Shown here: one piece after another, positions 1-8,796 of the stretch
Layout of the letters: the number at the start of each line of letters is the position of its first letter
Numbering within the stretch: the stretch's first letter is position 1
Origin: Thioclava nitratireducens
GTDB lineage: Bacteria > Pseudomonadota > Alphaproteobacteria > Rhodobacterales > Rhodobacteraceae
Length of the DNA: 64,000 bases
Reading direction: 5' to 3'
Assembly: GCF_001940525.2 (NCBI RefSeq)
Contig: NZ_CP019437.1
Location: 3,397,501-3,461,500 of the forward strand
Position numbers and translations under genes: made by a program
The notes under the pieces: generated by a model
What the model was told of the DNA's origin: nothing
The model's input: only the letters and a program-made list of their open reading frames with translations
Databases searched by the model: none

Positions 1-1695
1 TTCGAGGCGCAGACGCCCTACATGTACTCGACCTACGAGGCCCCCGCGATGGGCGAGGTCGAATGCGAGGCGCGTCCCTCCGACCGCAAGAAAGTGGTCA
101 TCCTCGGTGGCGGTCCGAACCGGATCGGCCAGGGGATCGAGTTCGACTATTGCTGCTGCCACGCCTGTTTCGCGCTGACCGACGCGGGTTACGAGACCAT
201 CATGGTCAACTGTAACCCCGAGACCGTATCGACCGACTACGACACCTCGGATCGCCTGTATTTCGAGCCGCTGACGCTGGAGCACGTCCTCGAAATCCTG
301 CGGGTGGAGCGTGACAACGGCACGCTGCACGGCGTGATCGTGCAATTCGGCGGCCAGACGCCCCTGAAACTCGCAAACGCGCTGGAGGCCGAAGGCATCC
401 CGATCCTCGGCACCACGCCCGACGCGATCGACCTTGCCGAAGACCGCGAGCGGTTCCAGGACCTGCTCAACCGGCTGGGCCTGAAGCAACCGGTCAACGG
501 CATTGCCAGCTCCGACGAGCAGGCCTTCGAGATTGCGGGCCGCGTCGGCTATCCGCTGGTGATCCGTCCCTCCTATGTGCTGGGCGGCCGCGCGATGGAA
601 ATCGTGCGCGACCTCGACCACCTCAAGCGCTACATCAAAGAGGCGGTGGTGGTCTCGGGCGACAACCCGGTGCTGCTCGACAGCTATCTGGCGGGCGCCA
701 TCGAGGTGGACGTGGATGCGCTCTGCGACGGCGAAAGCGTCCATGTTGCGGGCATCATGCAGCATATCGAGGAAGCCGGCGTCCACTCGGGCGACTCCGC
801 CTGCTCGCTGCCGCCCTACTCGCTGAGCCCCGAGATCGTGGCCGAGCTGAAGGTGCAGACCGAGAAGATGGCCAAGGGCCTCAACGTGGTCGGCCTGATG
901 AACGTGCAATTCGCGATCAAGGACGGCGAGATCTATGTGCTCGAAGTGAACCCGCGCGCCTCGCGCACCGTGCCCTTCGTCGCGAAAGCCACAGACTCGG
1001 CCATCGCCTCGATTGCGGCGCGCCTGATGGCGGGCGAGAAGCTGTCGGCCTTCCCGGCGCGCCCGCCCTACCCCGAAGGCGTCGGCCCCGACACGCCGCT
1101 GCCCTTCGCCGATCCGCTGACGCTGGCCGATCCGCAAACGCCGTGGTTCTCGGTCAAGGAAGCCGTGCTGCCCTTTGCCCGCTTCCCGGGTGTCGACACG
1201 CTTCTCGGCCCGGAAATGCGCTCCACCGGCGAGGTGATGGGCTGGGATCGCGACTTCCCGTCGGCCTTCTGGAAAGCCCAGCTCGGCGCGGGCACCGTGC
1301 TGCCTGAAAGCGGTCGCGTGTTCTTCTCGATCAAGGATTCCAACAAGACCGACGATCTGGCCGAGGCCGCCGCCACGCTGATCTCGATGGGCTTCACCAT
1401 CGTCGCGACCGGCGGCACCGCCGCTTGGCTCGCCGAGCATGGCGTGGAAAGCGAGAAGGTGCTGAAGGTCTATGAGGGCCGCCCGAACATCGTCGACCGG
1501 CTGAAGAACGACGAGATCGACCTCGTCTTCAACACCACCGATGGCAGTCAGGCGATCTCGGACAGCCGCGACATCCGCGCGGTCGCGCTCTATGACAAGA
1601 TCCCCTACTTCACCACCGCCGCCGCTTCGATCGCCGCCGTCGCAGCGATCAAGAGCCGCAAAGAGGGCGAAGTCCACGTCCGCTCGCTACAGTAA
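1..1695 (+). CDS. carB: Carbamoyl-phosphate synthase large subunit, 3' part
   Basis: This is the C-terminal half of the large subunit of carbamoyl-phosphate synthase, which makes carbamoyl phosphate from bicarbonate, ammonia (from CarA-bound glutamine) and two ATP for pyrimidine and arginine synthesis in the cytoplasm. The frame is open from base 1, so the 5' end lies outside the window; about 564 residues are visible of the roughly 1,100 usual for the family. [15 protein letters not shown] opens the second synthetase half, followed by an ATP-grasp domain with [13 protein letters not shown], then a C-terminal MGS-like allosteric domain containing ATGGTAAWL. The stop at 1693-1695 is followed 27 bases later by an intrinsic terminator, so this is the end of its transcript. 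Confidence 0.97.
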   Translation, partial: FEAQTPYMYSTYEAPAMGEVECEARPSDRKKVVILGGGPNRIGQGIEFDYCCCHACFALTDAGYETIMVNCNPETVSTDYDTSDRLYFEPLTLEHVLEILRVERDNGTLHGVIVQFGGQTPLKLANALEAEGIPILGTTPDAIDLAEDRERFQDLLNRLGLKQPVNGIASSDEQAFEIAGRVGYPLVIRPSYVLGGRAMEIVRDLDHLKRYIKEAVVVSGDNPVLLDSYLAGAIEVDVDALCDGESVHVAGIMQHIEEAGVHSGDSACSLPPYSLSPEIVAELKVQTEKMAKGLNVVGLMNVQFAIKDGEIYVLEVNPRASRTVPFVAKATDSAIASIAARLMAGEKLSAFPARPPYPEGVGPDTPLPFADPLTLADPQTPWFSVKEAVLPFARFPGVDTLLGPEMRSTGEVMGWDRDFPSAFWKAQLGAGTVLPESGRVFFSIKDSNKTDDLAEAAATLISMGFTIVATGGTAAWLAEHGVESEKVLKVYEGRPNIVDRLKNDEIDLVFNTTDGSQAISDSRDIRAVALYDKIPYFTTAAASIAAVAAIKSRKEGEVHVRSLQ

Positions 1696-1722
1696 GCGAC
1701 CGCGCCAGTTCAGAAAGACATG

Positions 1723-1760
1723 TGTCCTCCGAAGCACAAGCTTCGGAGGACATTCATTTT
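1723..1760 (+). terminator. Intrinsic terminator of carB
   Basis: A perfect 13-bp stem (TGTCCTCCGAAGC at 1723-1735 with its complement at 1740-1752) closes a 4-base ACAA loop and runs into a T-rich tract (TTCATTTTTC). It lies directly downstream of the carB stop. Confidence 0.93.
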
Positions 1761-1762
1761 TC

Positions 1763-2053
1763 ACATTCCGGATATTCTACACGCTCAATGACCGGATCGA
1801 GTTCAACGCGAGCCTCGACAACTTCAACGTCTCGTACCTCAACACCAACCGCGTGTCATTCGGGATGGATTACCGTGTGAACGACGCCTTCACGCTGAAC
1901 GGCACTGTCGGCCACCTCGACATGGGCTATGGCGGGGCTTCGGACTTCATCTCCATCGGCGCGAAATTCACCTTCGGTCCGAACAAAGGCGCGACATTCG
2001 AGCAGCGCGACCTTTTGCGCTATCTGCCTGGACAAGGTAACTCTGCTGCCTGA
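1763..2053 (+). pseudogene. Outer-membrane beta-barrel protein, C-terminal fragment
   Basis: A reading frame of about 96 codons follows the carB terminator and ends at 2053. Its peptide alternates hydrophobic and polar residues in strand-length runs (RIEFNASLDNFNVSYL, RVSFGMDYRVNDAFTLNG, FISIGAKFTFGP), as expected of the last strands of a small outer-membrane barrel. It lacks a signal peptide and a credible ribosome-binding site. The frame is open only because it runs back out of frame through carB. The one in-frame ATG (1865) has no Shine-Dalgarno sequence and would start in mid-barrel. I read it as a decayed or 5'-truncated gene; the protein family is inferred from composition, not from a search. 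Confidence 0.55.
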
Positions 2054-2080
2054 CCGGTCGGACGGCTTATACTCATGACA

Positions 2081-2106
2081 AGGGCGGCTCCAAGTCGCCC
2101 TTTTTC
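2081..2106 (+). terminator. Probable intrinsic terminator after the barrel fragment
   Basis: AGGGCG (2081-2086) pairs with CGCCCT (2096-2101) across a 9-base loop and is followed by a run of five T. It sits just after the barrel fragment, suggesting that the fragment's ancestral gene had its own terminator. Confidence 0.6.
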
Positions 2107-2133
2107 ATCCCCGCTGCCCGCGAGGTGCCCCCG

Positions 2134-2964
2134 TCACGCCCGCTGCGCCCGCCGGGCGAGCCAGCTTTGCCACGCGCCCGGAGACCCCGCGAAAGCGTTC
2201 ATGTCCACCGTTCCGGGCACGCCGGGCACCACGCCCGTGCCGCTATATTGCCAGAAGCTCCAATCGGCGCCGGGGTAGCGCTCCATCGGGTGCGCGGTGA
2301 CCGAGCGCAGCCACATCTCGTAGCCCGAGAAACGCGACAGGTCGTTGTCACGCCAGAAGTCGATCGTCGTGTAGATGACCGGTTTCGTGCCGTAATGACG
2401 CGTCAAAGCAGCGAGGAAGCGGTGCATCTCGGCGCGGGTGACGTGGGCCGCGGGGCGGCGCTGGCAGGTGCGCGAGGTGTGGTTCCACTCGATATCCAGC
2501 ACAGGCGGCAGATCCCCCCGCCGGCGCGGCACGTTGCGGATATACCAATCCGCCTGCTCTTCGGGGGAACGGCAGAAATAATAGAAGTGATACGCCCCCA
2601 CCGGCACGCCCGCTGCCCGCGCGCGGGTCGCGTTGATGTGGAAACCGGGATCGGAGTGATCGCCGCCCTCGGTCGCCTTGAGCCACGCGAAGGACACGCC
2701 AGCCGCGCGCGCCCGTCGCCAGTCGATCTCGCCCTGATAGCGCGCGGCGTCGATCCCGTGGACCGGCAACCGCGCTGGCGCCAGACCTTCCCAGTCATGC
2801 GGATCGGTATCGCCGAAGCGCGCAGGGATGCCGCTCGCCCGGTAGTTCGAGGCGGACAACACGGCCGGACGCATCAGCGTGGCCTGTTTGCCGCCCGGCC
2901 CGCCACCGCAGCCCGCCAAGGCCAAGGCCGCGCCCGAGACGAAGAACCTGCGTGAAATCCCCAT
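2134..2964 (-). CDS. Glycoside hydrolase family 25 (lysozyme-like) lipoprotein
   Basis: The product is 276 residues and resembles GH25 muramidases, which cleave the MurNAc-GlcNAc bond of peptidoglycan. The N-terminus (GISRRFFVSGAALALAGC) combines a twin-arginine-like pair with a lipobox LAGC, so the protein is probably exported and lipid-anchored. The catalytic barrel begins with GIDAARYQGEIDW, and the family DXE acid motif appears as VLDIEWN; SFWQYSGTG near the end is also typical. The start at 2964 was chosen because it gives the signal sequence immediately; an upstream in-frame start would add 27 residues coded by a terminator region. The gene stands alone, so a role in wall remodelling is inferred from family only. 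Confidence 0.87.
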   Translation of the reverse strand: MGISRRFFVSGAALALAGCGGGPGGKQATLMRPAVLSASNYRASGIPARFGDTDPHDWEGLAPARLPVHGIDAARYQGEIDWRRARAAGVSFAWLKATEGGDHSDPGFHINATRARAAGVPVGAYHFYYFCRSPEEQADWYIRNVPRRRGDLPPVLDIEWNHTSRTCQRRPAAHVTRAEMHRFLAALTRHYGTKPVIYTTIDFWRDNDLSRFSGYEMWLRSVTAHPMERYPGADWSFWQYSGTGVVPGVPGTVDMNAFAGSPGAWQSWLARRAQRA

Positions 2965-3003
2965 GCTCACTCCCCCGTGATTTTTTCCCAGCCTCTCATG
3001 CAA

Positions 3004-3035
3004 ACGCCCGCCTGTCATCGCTGACAGGCGGGCGT
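3004..3035 (-). terminator. Strong stem-loop terminator downstream of the EF-hand gene
   Basis: A perfect 14-bp stem (ACGCCCGCCTGTCA at 3004-3017, complement at 3022-3035) with a 4-base loop. T residues follow on both strands (CTTTT on plus, TTTG on minus). Its position between two minus-strand genes suggests it ends the EF-hand transcript before the GH25 gene. Confidence 0.8.
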
Positions 3036-3073
3036 CTTTTGACATCGGCGAGGCTTCGCCTAAAGGGTCCGGG

Positions 3074-3586
3074 TCAGGTCCGTGGGCCGAAATCGGCGCT
3101 AGTCAGCACGCCGTCCCCGTTGCGATCGCGCATCGCGAACCACCGATCGGTACCGCCCACGAACTCCACGCGCGAGATTACCCCGTCACCATTCGCATCG
3201 AAGGCCCGCAGCCCTTCGGCGGCCGGGACATCGTGCCCCGAGCGCATCGCACGGCCCTGACCCTGACGCTTGCCGGGCCCCTGCCCCATACCTTCTGGCA
3301 TCTGATGCCCCGGACCCTTGCCGGCCGCGCGCTCCATTGCCTTATGCTCGTCGATCATGGCGATCTCCGCTGCGGAATAGGCGTCATCCTCGTTCTCGTC
3401 GAACATCGTGAAGATGTCGCCGCGCCGCTCGCGGGCTTCGGACAGCGTGACGCCACCATCGCCATCGAGATCCCATTGCAGGAGGAATTCTTGCCCCGGC
3501 ACCGGGGCAGTCTGCGCGAAGCCCGGAGCGGCGCCGAGCAGGAGGGCCGCGGCAAACGGGGCGGCAAGAGAGGCGAACCGTTTCAT
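3074..3586 (-). CDS. Secreted EF-hand calcium-binding protein
   Basis: A 170-residue protein with a clear signal peptide (MKRFASLAAPFAAALLLGAAPGFAQ) and four EF-hand-type loops. Three are canonical (DLDGDGGVTLSE, DANGDGVISRVE, DRNGDGVLTSAD). The second, DENEDDAYSAAE, lacks the central glycine and is probably degenerate. A linker rich in Gly, Gln, Met and Lys separates the two pairs. It should bind calcium in the periplasm; partners cannot be seen. The start at 3586 was preferred to upstream in-frame starts because it places the signal peptide at the N-terminus. A strong terminator follows. Confidence 0.85.
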   Translation of the reverse strand: MKRFASLAAPFAAALLLGAAPGFAQTAPVPGQEFLLQWDLDGDGGVTLSEARERRGDIFTMFDENEDDAYSAAEIAMIDEHKAMERAAGKGPGHQMPEGMGQGPGKRQGQGRAMRSGHDVPAAEGLRAFDANGDGVISRVEFVGGTDRWFAMRDRNGDGVLTSADFGPRT

Positions 3587-3679
3587 CTGTCTGTCCTTTA
3601 CAATGTGATGTCGAAAATAAAACGAAACGGCCCGCACCTTTCCGGCGCGGGCCTGACAACATGTCGCAGAGGAGAAGCC

Positions 3680-4024
3680 TCAGCCTTTCGCGGCAGCCAG
3701 CTCGTCCCAGCACGCCAGCGCGTGACCGGCATACATCACACCCGGGCCACCGCCCATCTGGATCGCCATGGCAAGCACGTCGCCCAGCTCCTCGCGCGTG
3801 CCGCCCGCTTTCATCAACGCCTCTACATGGAACATGATGCAGGGCTCGCAACGCAGCACGACCGCCATGCCGAGGGCGATGAATTCCTTGGTCTTCACAT
3901 CGAGCGGCCCATTCTCCTTCACCGCTTTCGACAGCACACCAAAGCCGCCGACTGCGTCGGGGATCGTCTTGTTCATCACGCGTAGCTCGTTGCGCATCTC
4001 GTCGATTTTCGCCTTGTAGCTCAT
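3680..4024 (-). CDS. Carboxymuconolactone decarboxylase / AhpD-like protein
   Basis: A 114-residue all-helical CMD-family protein. The signature LRCEPCIMFHVEALMKAG carries the CXXC pair and the downstream His used by AhpD-like members for thiol redox chemistry, so an alkylhydroperoxidase-like activity is more likely than decarboxylation. The rest (IALGMAVVLRC, GGGPGVMYAGHAL) fits the short single-domain group. The ATG at 4024 has a good AAGGAG ribosome site. The gene is monocistronic and its upstream side is occupied by a dispersed repeat. The substrate is unknown. Confidence 0.88.
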   Translation of the reverse strand: MSYKAKIDEMRNELRVMNKTIPDAVGGFGVLSKAVKENGPLDVKTKEFIALGMAVVLRCEPCIMFHVEALMKAGGTREELGDVLAMAIQMGGGPGVMYAGHALACWDELAAAKG

Positions 4025-4130
4025 CGCAGGTCTCCTTCGCATTTCGTCCCTCGCGGCGTGACACGGGGCGCGGGCGAAATCCTTGACCTGCGTCAATACA
4101 TTGGCGTGAGCGGGTAACGGCTGATAGCGA

Positions 4131-4275
4131 GGGGGCTCCGCCCCCGGCGCGGGACACGCGCCTCCCCCGGGATATTTCTCAAGCCCGAAGAGGCGCAAAG
4201 CGTCGTCCTCTTCGCCTTGGCGCAAATATCCCCGGGGGTAAATTCGCGAAGCGAAAAGGGGGGCAGCGCCCCCTT
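4131..4275. repeat. Dispersed palindromic repeat, bipartite copy 1
   Basis: Two half-units in inverted orientation fill the gap between the CMD gene and the flavoprotein gene. Each has a GGGGGC..GCCCCC mini-hairpin (4131-4145 and about 4258-4272) and a core reading CCCCCGGGATATTT or its complement AAATATCCCCGGGG (about 4164-4177 and 4223-4237). The same core recurs at five other places in the window. Confidence 0.75.
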
Positions 4276-4300
4276 CTGCGATCTCCATCGAGAGACAGGC

Positions 4301-6802
4301 TCAGCCGTCGACGCGGATGCGTGCGTTAGTCGGATCGTGCGGGCTATCCTCGGTCACTTCCGCCGGATAATCGGCACCGAGGATGCGCACGCTCAGCTTG
4401 GTGCCCGGCTCGGCCAGATCGGGGCGCACATAGCCCATGCCGATCTGCTTGCCGAAGGCCACCGACCAGCCGCCCGAGGTCAGACGCCCGACCTTCTCGC
4501 CGTCCCGCTTGATGACTTCCTTGCCCCATGGATCGGCATCGTCCGGCCCGTCGATCAAAAGCGTCACGCATTTCGAGCGGATGCCGGTGTCGAGCATCGC
4601 CTGTTTACCGGTAAACTCCTTCTCGAGGTCGATGAAGCGGTCGAGACCGGCTTCCTGCGGGGTCGCGTCGCGGCCCAGCTCGTTGCCGAAAGCGCGGTAG
4701 CTCTTCTCCTGACGCAGCCAGTTCTGGGCGCGCGCGCCGACGAGCTTCATCCCGTGCTTCTCGCCCGCTTCGACCAGCAGATCCCAGAGGTAGCGGCCGA
4801 ATTCGACCGGGTGATGCAGTTCCCACCCCAACTCGCCGGTATAGGCCACGCGCACGGCACGGACCGGACACATGCCCAGCTCGATATTGCGCATCGAAAG
4901 CCACGGGAAGCGCTTGTTCGAAAGAACCGTCTCCGGATAGGCGTCCTTGACGACCTCCTGCAGGATCTTGCGGGCATTGGGGCCTGCGAGCGCGAAGACG
5001 CCCCATTGCGTGGTCACGTCGTGGCAATCGACATAGTCGCCGCCCGCCGCGCGGAAATCCTCGATCGATTTGCGCAGGAAGTCGCCGTCGTAATCGGTCC
5101 AGGCACCGGCCGAGATCAGGTAGTATTCATCCTCGGCCAGCCGCACGATCGTGTATTCGGTGCGGGTCGTGCCCGCTTCGGTCAGGGCGTAGGTCAGGTT
5201 GATCCGACCCACTTTCGGCAACTTGTTGCAGGTGAAGGCATCGAGGAAGGCGGTCGCGCCGGGGCCGCGCACCAAGTGTTTGGTAAAGGCGGAGGCATCG
5301 ATAAGGCCGGCGGTGTCGCGCAGCGCCTCGGCCTCGGCCTTGGCATATTGCCACCATTCGCCGCGCCGGAACGATCGGCTGTCATGGTCGAAGCTCGAAG
5401 GCGCATCCTTGGGCCCGTAGTAGTTCGGACGCTCCCAGCCGTTGGTCTGGCCCATCTGCGCGCCCGCCGCGATCTGGCGATCATAGGCGGGGGCGGTGCG
5501 CAGCGGGCGGCAGGCTTCGCGCTCTTCATCGGGGTGGTGCAGGATGAAGACGTGCTCATAGGCCTCTTCGTTCTTGCGCGCCGCGTATTCGGTGGTCATC
5601 CAGCTGCCGTAGCGCTTGGGGTCGAGCGAGGCCATGTCGATCTCGGCCTCGCCTTCGACCATCATTTGCGCGAGGTAATAGCCGGTGCCGCCCGCGGCGG
5701 TGATACCGAAGGAGAAGCCTTCCGCCAGCCACATGTTGCGCAGGCCCGGCGCCGGGCCGACCAGCGGGTTGCCATCGGGGGTGTAGCAGATCGGGCCGTT
5801 GAAATCGTCCTTCAGGCCGACTTCCTCGGAACTCGGCAAGCGATGGATCATCGACATGTATTCTTCTTCGATACGCTCCAGATCGAGCTGGAACAGATCG
5901 GCGCGGAAACTCTCCGGCACGTCGTAGAGGAAGCGCGCGGGCGCGTTGCGCTCATAGGGGCCCAAGATCCAGCCGCCGCGCTCTTCGCGGACATACCATT
6001 TCGCATCCGCATCTCGCAGCACCGGGTGCTCGGGGTTGCCCTCGGCGCGCCATTTGACGAGCGCCGGATCGGCATCGGTCACGATGAACTGGTGTTCGAC
6101 GGGAATGGCGGGGATCTTGATGCCCAGCAGGCGGGCGGTGCGCTGCGCGTGGTTGCCGGTGCAGGTCACGACATGCTCGGCGCGGACCTCGATCTCTTCG
6201 CCGGAGCCGACAAGGTTGCCGCCCTTCTCGACCATCTTCTCGAGCGTCACGACCCATTCCGAACCGGTCCAGCGATAAGCGTTGACCTGCAGCTTGCGCG
6301 CGATCTCGGCACCGTGCTGGCGCGCGCCCTTGGCCATCGCCTGCGTCACGTCGGCGGGATTGATATAGCCGTCCTGCGGGTGGAACAGCGCACCCACGAG
6401 GTCTTCGGTGTTCAGAAGCGGCCAACGCTCCTTCATCTGCGCAGGCGTGAGGAACTCGTGATAGACGTCCGCGGTCTCGGCCACGGAAGAATAGAGCTTG
6501 TACTCGTCCATCCGTTCCTGCGTCTGCGCCATGCGCAGGTTGCCCACGATCGCAAAACCCGCATTCAGCCCGGTCTCGGCTTCGAGCGTCTTGTAGAAAT
6601 CGACCGAGTATTTGTGGATGTGGGTCGTCGCGTAGCTCATGTTGAACAGCGGCAGCAGACCCGCGGCGTGCCAGGTCGAGCCCGAGGTCAGTTCGTCGCG
6701 CTCGATCAGCAGCGTGTCCCAGCCCGCCTTGGCGAGATGATAGGCGACACCGCACCCGACCGCGCCGCCACCGACGACCAGAGCTTTCACATGGGTTTTC
6801 AT
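4301..6802 (-). CDS. FAD-dependent dimethylglycine/sarcosine dehydrogenase-like protein
   Basis: An 833-residue two-part enzyme. Residues 1 to about 390 are a DAO-type flavoprotein: the dinucleotide-binding motif VVGGGAVGCGVAYHLAKAG and SGSTWHAAGL, whose His is the covalent FAD attachment point in the dimethylglycine and sarcosine dehydrogenase group. The remainder, from about 430, is a GcvT-like aminomethyl/tetrahydrofolate module (GPNARKILQ, YTGELGWELH, RQEKSYRAFGNELG). The family oxidatively demethylates N-methylglycines, passing the one-carbon unit to folate. Start 6802 has a GGAGG site. The gene is single, so dimethylglycine versus sarcosine cannot be settled. It shares a divergent 368-bp region with the PRC-barrel gene. 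Confidence 0.88.
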   Translation of the reverse strand: MKTHVKALVVGGGAVGCGVAYHLAKAGWDTLLIERDELTSGSTWHAAGLLPLFNMSYATTHIHKYSVDFYKTLEAETGLNAGFAIVGNLRMAQTQERMDEYKLYSSVAETADVYHEFLTPAQMKERWPLLNTEDLVGALFHPQDGYINPADVTQAMAKGARQHGAEIARKLQVNAYRWTGSEWVVTLEKMVEKGGNLVGSGEEIEVRAEHVVTCTGNHAQRTARLLGIKIPAIPVEHQFIVTDADPALVKWRAEGNPEHPVLRDADAKWYVREERGGWILGPYERNAPARFLYDVPESFRADLFQLDLERIEEEYMSMIHRLPSSEEVGLKDDFNGPICYTPDGNPLVGPAPGLRNMWLAEGFSFGITAAGGTGYYLAQMMVEGEAEIDMASLDPKRYGSWMTTEYAARKNEEAYEHVFILHHPDEEREACRPLRTAPAYDRQIAAGAQMGQTNGWERPNYYGPKDAPSSFDHDSRSFRRGEWWQYAKAEAEALRDTAGLIDASAFTKHLVRGPGATAFLDAFTCNKLPKVGRINLTYALTEAGTTRTEYTIVRLAEDEYYLISAGAWTDYDGDFLRKSIEDFRAAGGDYVDCHDVTTQWGVFALAGPNARKILQEVVKDAYPETVLSNKRFPWLSMRNIELGMCPVRAVRVAYTGELGWELHHPVEFGRYLWDLLVEAGEKHGMKLVGARAQNWLRQEKSYRAFGNELGRDATPQEAGLDRFIDLEKEFTGKQAMLDTGIRSKCVTLLIDGPDDADPWGKEVIKRDGEKVGRLTSGGWSVAFGKQIGMGYVRPDLAEPGTKLSVRILGADYPAEVTEDSPHDPTNARIRVDG

Positions 6803-7170
6803 CGCGGGGCCTCCTTGCCGATACGGACGTAGGGGCAGATTGACCCTCATATTCGCGAACGCAATCCGATCCGGGCGACATTCGCGCGACAAAAACGACA
6901 AAACCGCACACGCCACGCTTTGGGCGCGCGGCGCCAGCCCGCCATAGCCCGTTCATGAAAGCCCAAGCCTCGTTGGACGGCCCAGAACCGAGCGATGACA
7001 TGGTCGTGATGCGAGTCGCGAATTCGTGTTTAGTTCCCGCAAAAAGTAAAAATTTTTCCCTTGCATGCACAGGAACTGTGCGCGGGTTCACCAGTTTTCA
7101 GTGCATCAGAGGCGGCGGTGACGGAAAGCAAAGCCGACCCGCCTCGCCTAATTCGAAAGGGAGACGAGAT
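6803..7170. other. Divergent intergenic region (flavoprotein gene / PRC-barrel gene)
   Basis: No gene is supported in these 368 bases. The stretch around 7020-7070 is AT-rich (AAAAAGTAAAAATTTTT) and unlike its surroundings, so it is a likely promoter region for the rightward gene. GGAAC at 7072-7076 followed 16 bases later by AGTT resembles an ECF-type promoter, but the -10 is imperfect and I would not rely on it. Confidence 0.4.
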
Positions 7171-8478
7171 ATGAAGAAGCTCATCACCACTACCGCAATC
7201 GGCCTGATGCTTGCCCTGCCCGCACATGCCGAAGACAAAGCGAATGCCAACGCCAAGGCGGAAGCCAACGCGAACGCTTCGGCCAGCATGTCGGGCGACA
7301 TGTTCATGAAGTCGATTCCGGATTCCTTCAACGCCTCGGGCCTCATGGGCAAGCGCGTGTACATCTCGAAGGACAAGGTCGACGCCAAGACCGCGGTCAA
7401 CGAGGCGCAGGACAACTGGGATGACGTCGGCGAAGTCAGCGACGTCGTGCTCGGCACCGATGGTAAGGTCGATGCCGTACTCGTCGACGTTGGCGGATTC
7501 CTCGGCATCGGCGAGAAGACCGTCGCGATCTCGATGGATTCGCTGAACCTGGTTCCCGATGGCGACACCGAAAATTCCTATTTCGTCGTCGCTCAGGGCA
7601 GCAAGGACCAGCTGGACCAAGCCCCGAAATACGACGCCGAAATGCAGACCGCGTTCAGCTCGGACACGAAGGGCGAGATGAACGGCAACGACAACGGCGA
7701 AGACATGCAGAACGCCGATGCGTCGCAGTCGCAGGATTCGGACATGGACGGCGACAAGATGGAAAACGCCGACGCGTCGCAGAAGATGGATAAGGCTGGC
7801 GACAACGCGGAAGCCGCTGCCACCGCGACCGCCGCTGCCGCTGGCGCCGCTGCGAACGAAGCTGCCGACAAGACTGCCAAAGCTGCCGATAACGCAGGCG
7901 AAGCGATGGACAACGCTGCCGAGAACACTGCCGACGCTGCTCAGAACGCCGCGCAGGACACCGAGCAGGCGATGAACAACGCCGCCGACAAGACCCAAGA
8001 GATGGCGAAAGACGCCGCTCAGAACACCAAGGAAGCCGCGAACGCGACCGGCCAAGCCGTCGAGAACGCTGCTGACAACGCTGGCGAAGCGACCAAGGAA
8101 GCCGCGAACGAAACCGGGAGCGCGATCGACGACGCCGTCGACAGCACCGCTGCCGCCGTGGGCACCATGGGGCAAGCCGACAAGGAGAGCGGCCAGAAGG
8201 TCGACGTGGCTTCGGTCGATCCCGACACGCTGCGTGGTGAAGGGGTCTATGGCCCGAACGACGACAAGGTCGGCGACGTGTCCGAACTGGTTCAGGGCAA
8301 GGACGGTAAAGTCTCGGGCGTCGTGATCGACGTGGGAGGCTTCCTCGGCATCGGCGCCAAGCCGGTCGAGATCAAGGCCAGCGAGCTGACCGTTCTGAAG
8401 AACGACACTTCGATCACTGTGCATACGGGTCTGACCGAAGAGCAACTGAAGAAGCTTCCGAAATACGAAGCGAAGTAA
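7171..8478 (+). CDS. Secreted double PRC-barrel protein with LEA-like linker
   Basis: A 435-residue exported protein (signal peptide MKKLITTTAIGLMLALPAHA). The first PRC-barrel domain spans about residues 50-160 and the second about 350-430. Both contain the same core, DGKVDAVLVDVGGFLGIGEKTV versus DGKVSGVVIDVGGFLGIGAKPV, which indicates internal duplication. Between them lie about 180 residues of Ala, Asn, Asp, Glu and Lys in short repeating units such as NAADKTQEMAKDAAQ and NTKEAANATGQ, resembling LEA group 3 proteins. Two units reading MENADAS/MQNADAS precede this. The function is unknown; stress protection is an inference. ATG 7171 has an AAAGGGAG site, and a strong terminator follows the stop. 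Confidence 0.85.
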   Translation: MKKLITTTAIGLMLALPAHAEDKANANAKAEANANASASMSGDMFMKSIPDSFNASGLMGKRVYISKDKVDAKTAVNEAQDNWDDVGEVSDVVLGTDGKVDAVLVDVGGFLGIGEKTVAISMDSLNLVPDGDTENSYFVVAQGSKDQLDQAPKYDAEMQTAFSSDTKGEMNGNDNGEDMQNADASQSQDSDMDGDKMENADASQKMDKAGDNAEAAATATAAAAGAAANEAADKTAKAADNAGEAMDNAAENTADAAQNAAQDTEQAMNNAADKTQEMAKDAAQNTKEAANATGQAVENAADNAGEATKEAANETGSAIDDAVDSTAAAVGTMGQADKESGQKVDVASVDPDTLRGEGVYGPNDDKVGDVSELVQGKDGKVSGVVIDVGGFLGIGAKPVEIKASELTVLKNDTSITVHTGLTEEQLKKLPKYEAK

Positions 8479-8527
8479 TCTTCGGATGATGTGACGGAGA
8501 GCGGGGGCAGCCCCTGCTCCCAGCGAA

Positions 8528-8556
8528 GGCCCCGGGACTGTCCCGGGGCCTTTCGT
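8528..8556 (+). terminator. Intrinsic terminator of the PRC-barrel gene
   Basis: GGCCCCGGGA (8528-8537) pairs perfectly with TCCCGGGGCC (8541-8550) around a CTG loop, then TTTCGTC. It begins 49 bases after the stop codon. Confidence 0.85.
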
Positions 8557-8603
8557 CATTTCGGGCACATTTCGACCTCGGGGTCGCCTGCCACAAATGA
8601 AGA

Positions 8604-8641
8604 GGCCCCGGATCGCACTGACGCATTCCGCGTGGTGGGAG
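8604..8641 (+). repeat. Left arm of a 1.35-kb inverted-repeat pair
   Basis: This arm reads AGGCCCCG, then an 8-mer GATCGCAC, then 23 bases beginning TGACGCATTCCGCG (8619-8641). The 23-base block is an exact reverse complement of 9918-9940, and AGGCCCCG recurs there too. The 8-mer is itself inverted in the right arm. Confidence 0.85.
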
Positions 8642-8694
8642 TTTTGATGAGGTATCTCATCGGCGACAAGAGGAACCGAGCGTAGAGCTCGTTG

Positions 8695-8741
8695 GCCATA
8701 GCAAGTACGCGGCGATTTCATCGTCGCCTACTTGCTATGGC
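8695..8741. repeat. 47-nt near-perfect hairpin
   Basis: GCCATAGCAAGTA (8695-8707) is a perfect complement of TACTTGCTATGGC (8729-8741). The inner 8-base arms pair at seven positions (one G-T wobble) around TTTCA. No T-run follows on either strand, so it is not a classical terminator. It lies inside the inverted-repeat island, 55 bases past the stop of the methyltransferase. Confidence 0.8.
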
Positions 8742-8796
8742 GATGTCTCGAAAGCGTGTTGGGCAGGTCGGCTCACGACCAGTTTCATCTGCGGCT

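Noticed and set aside
4217..6832. 871-codon open frame opposite the flavoprotein gene
   Set aside because: The minus-strand frame reads as a complete FAD/GcvT enzyme. The plus frame is His/Arg/Gly-rich with no family motifs, an antisense shadow of GC-rich codon use.
7072..7096. EcfG-type general stress promoter (GGAAC-N16-CGTT) before the PRC gene
   Set aside because: The -10 reads AGTT, and Rhodobacterales generally lack the PhyR-EcfG system. Kept only as a remark.
7800..8150. CRISPR-like or tandem DNA repeat array in the PRC-barrel gene
   Set aside because: The repeats are approximate, codon-phased and encode Ala/Asn-rich peptide units; there are no constant repeats or unique spacers.
7030..8721. 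563-codon minus-strand frame over the PRC-barrel gene
   Set aside because: The plus frame has signal peptide, PRC domains, ribosome site and terminator. The minus frame is a shadow of its repeats.
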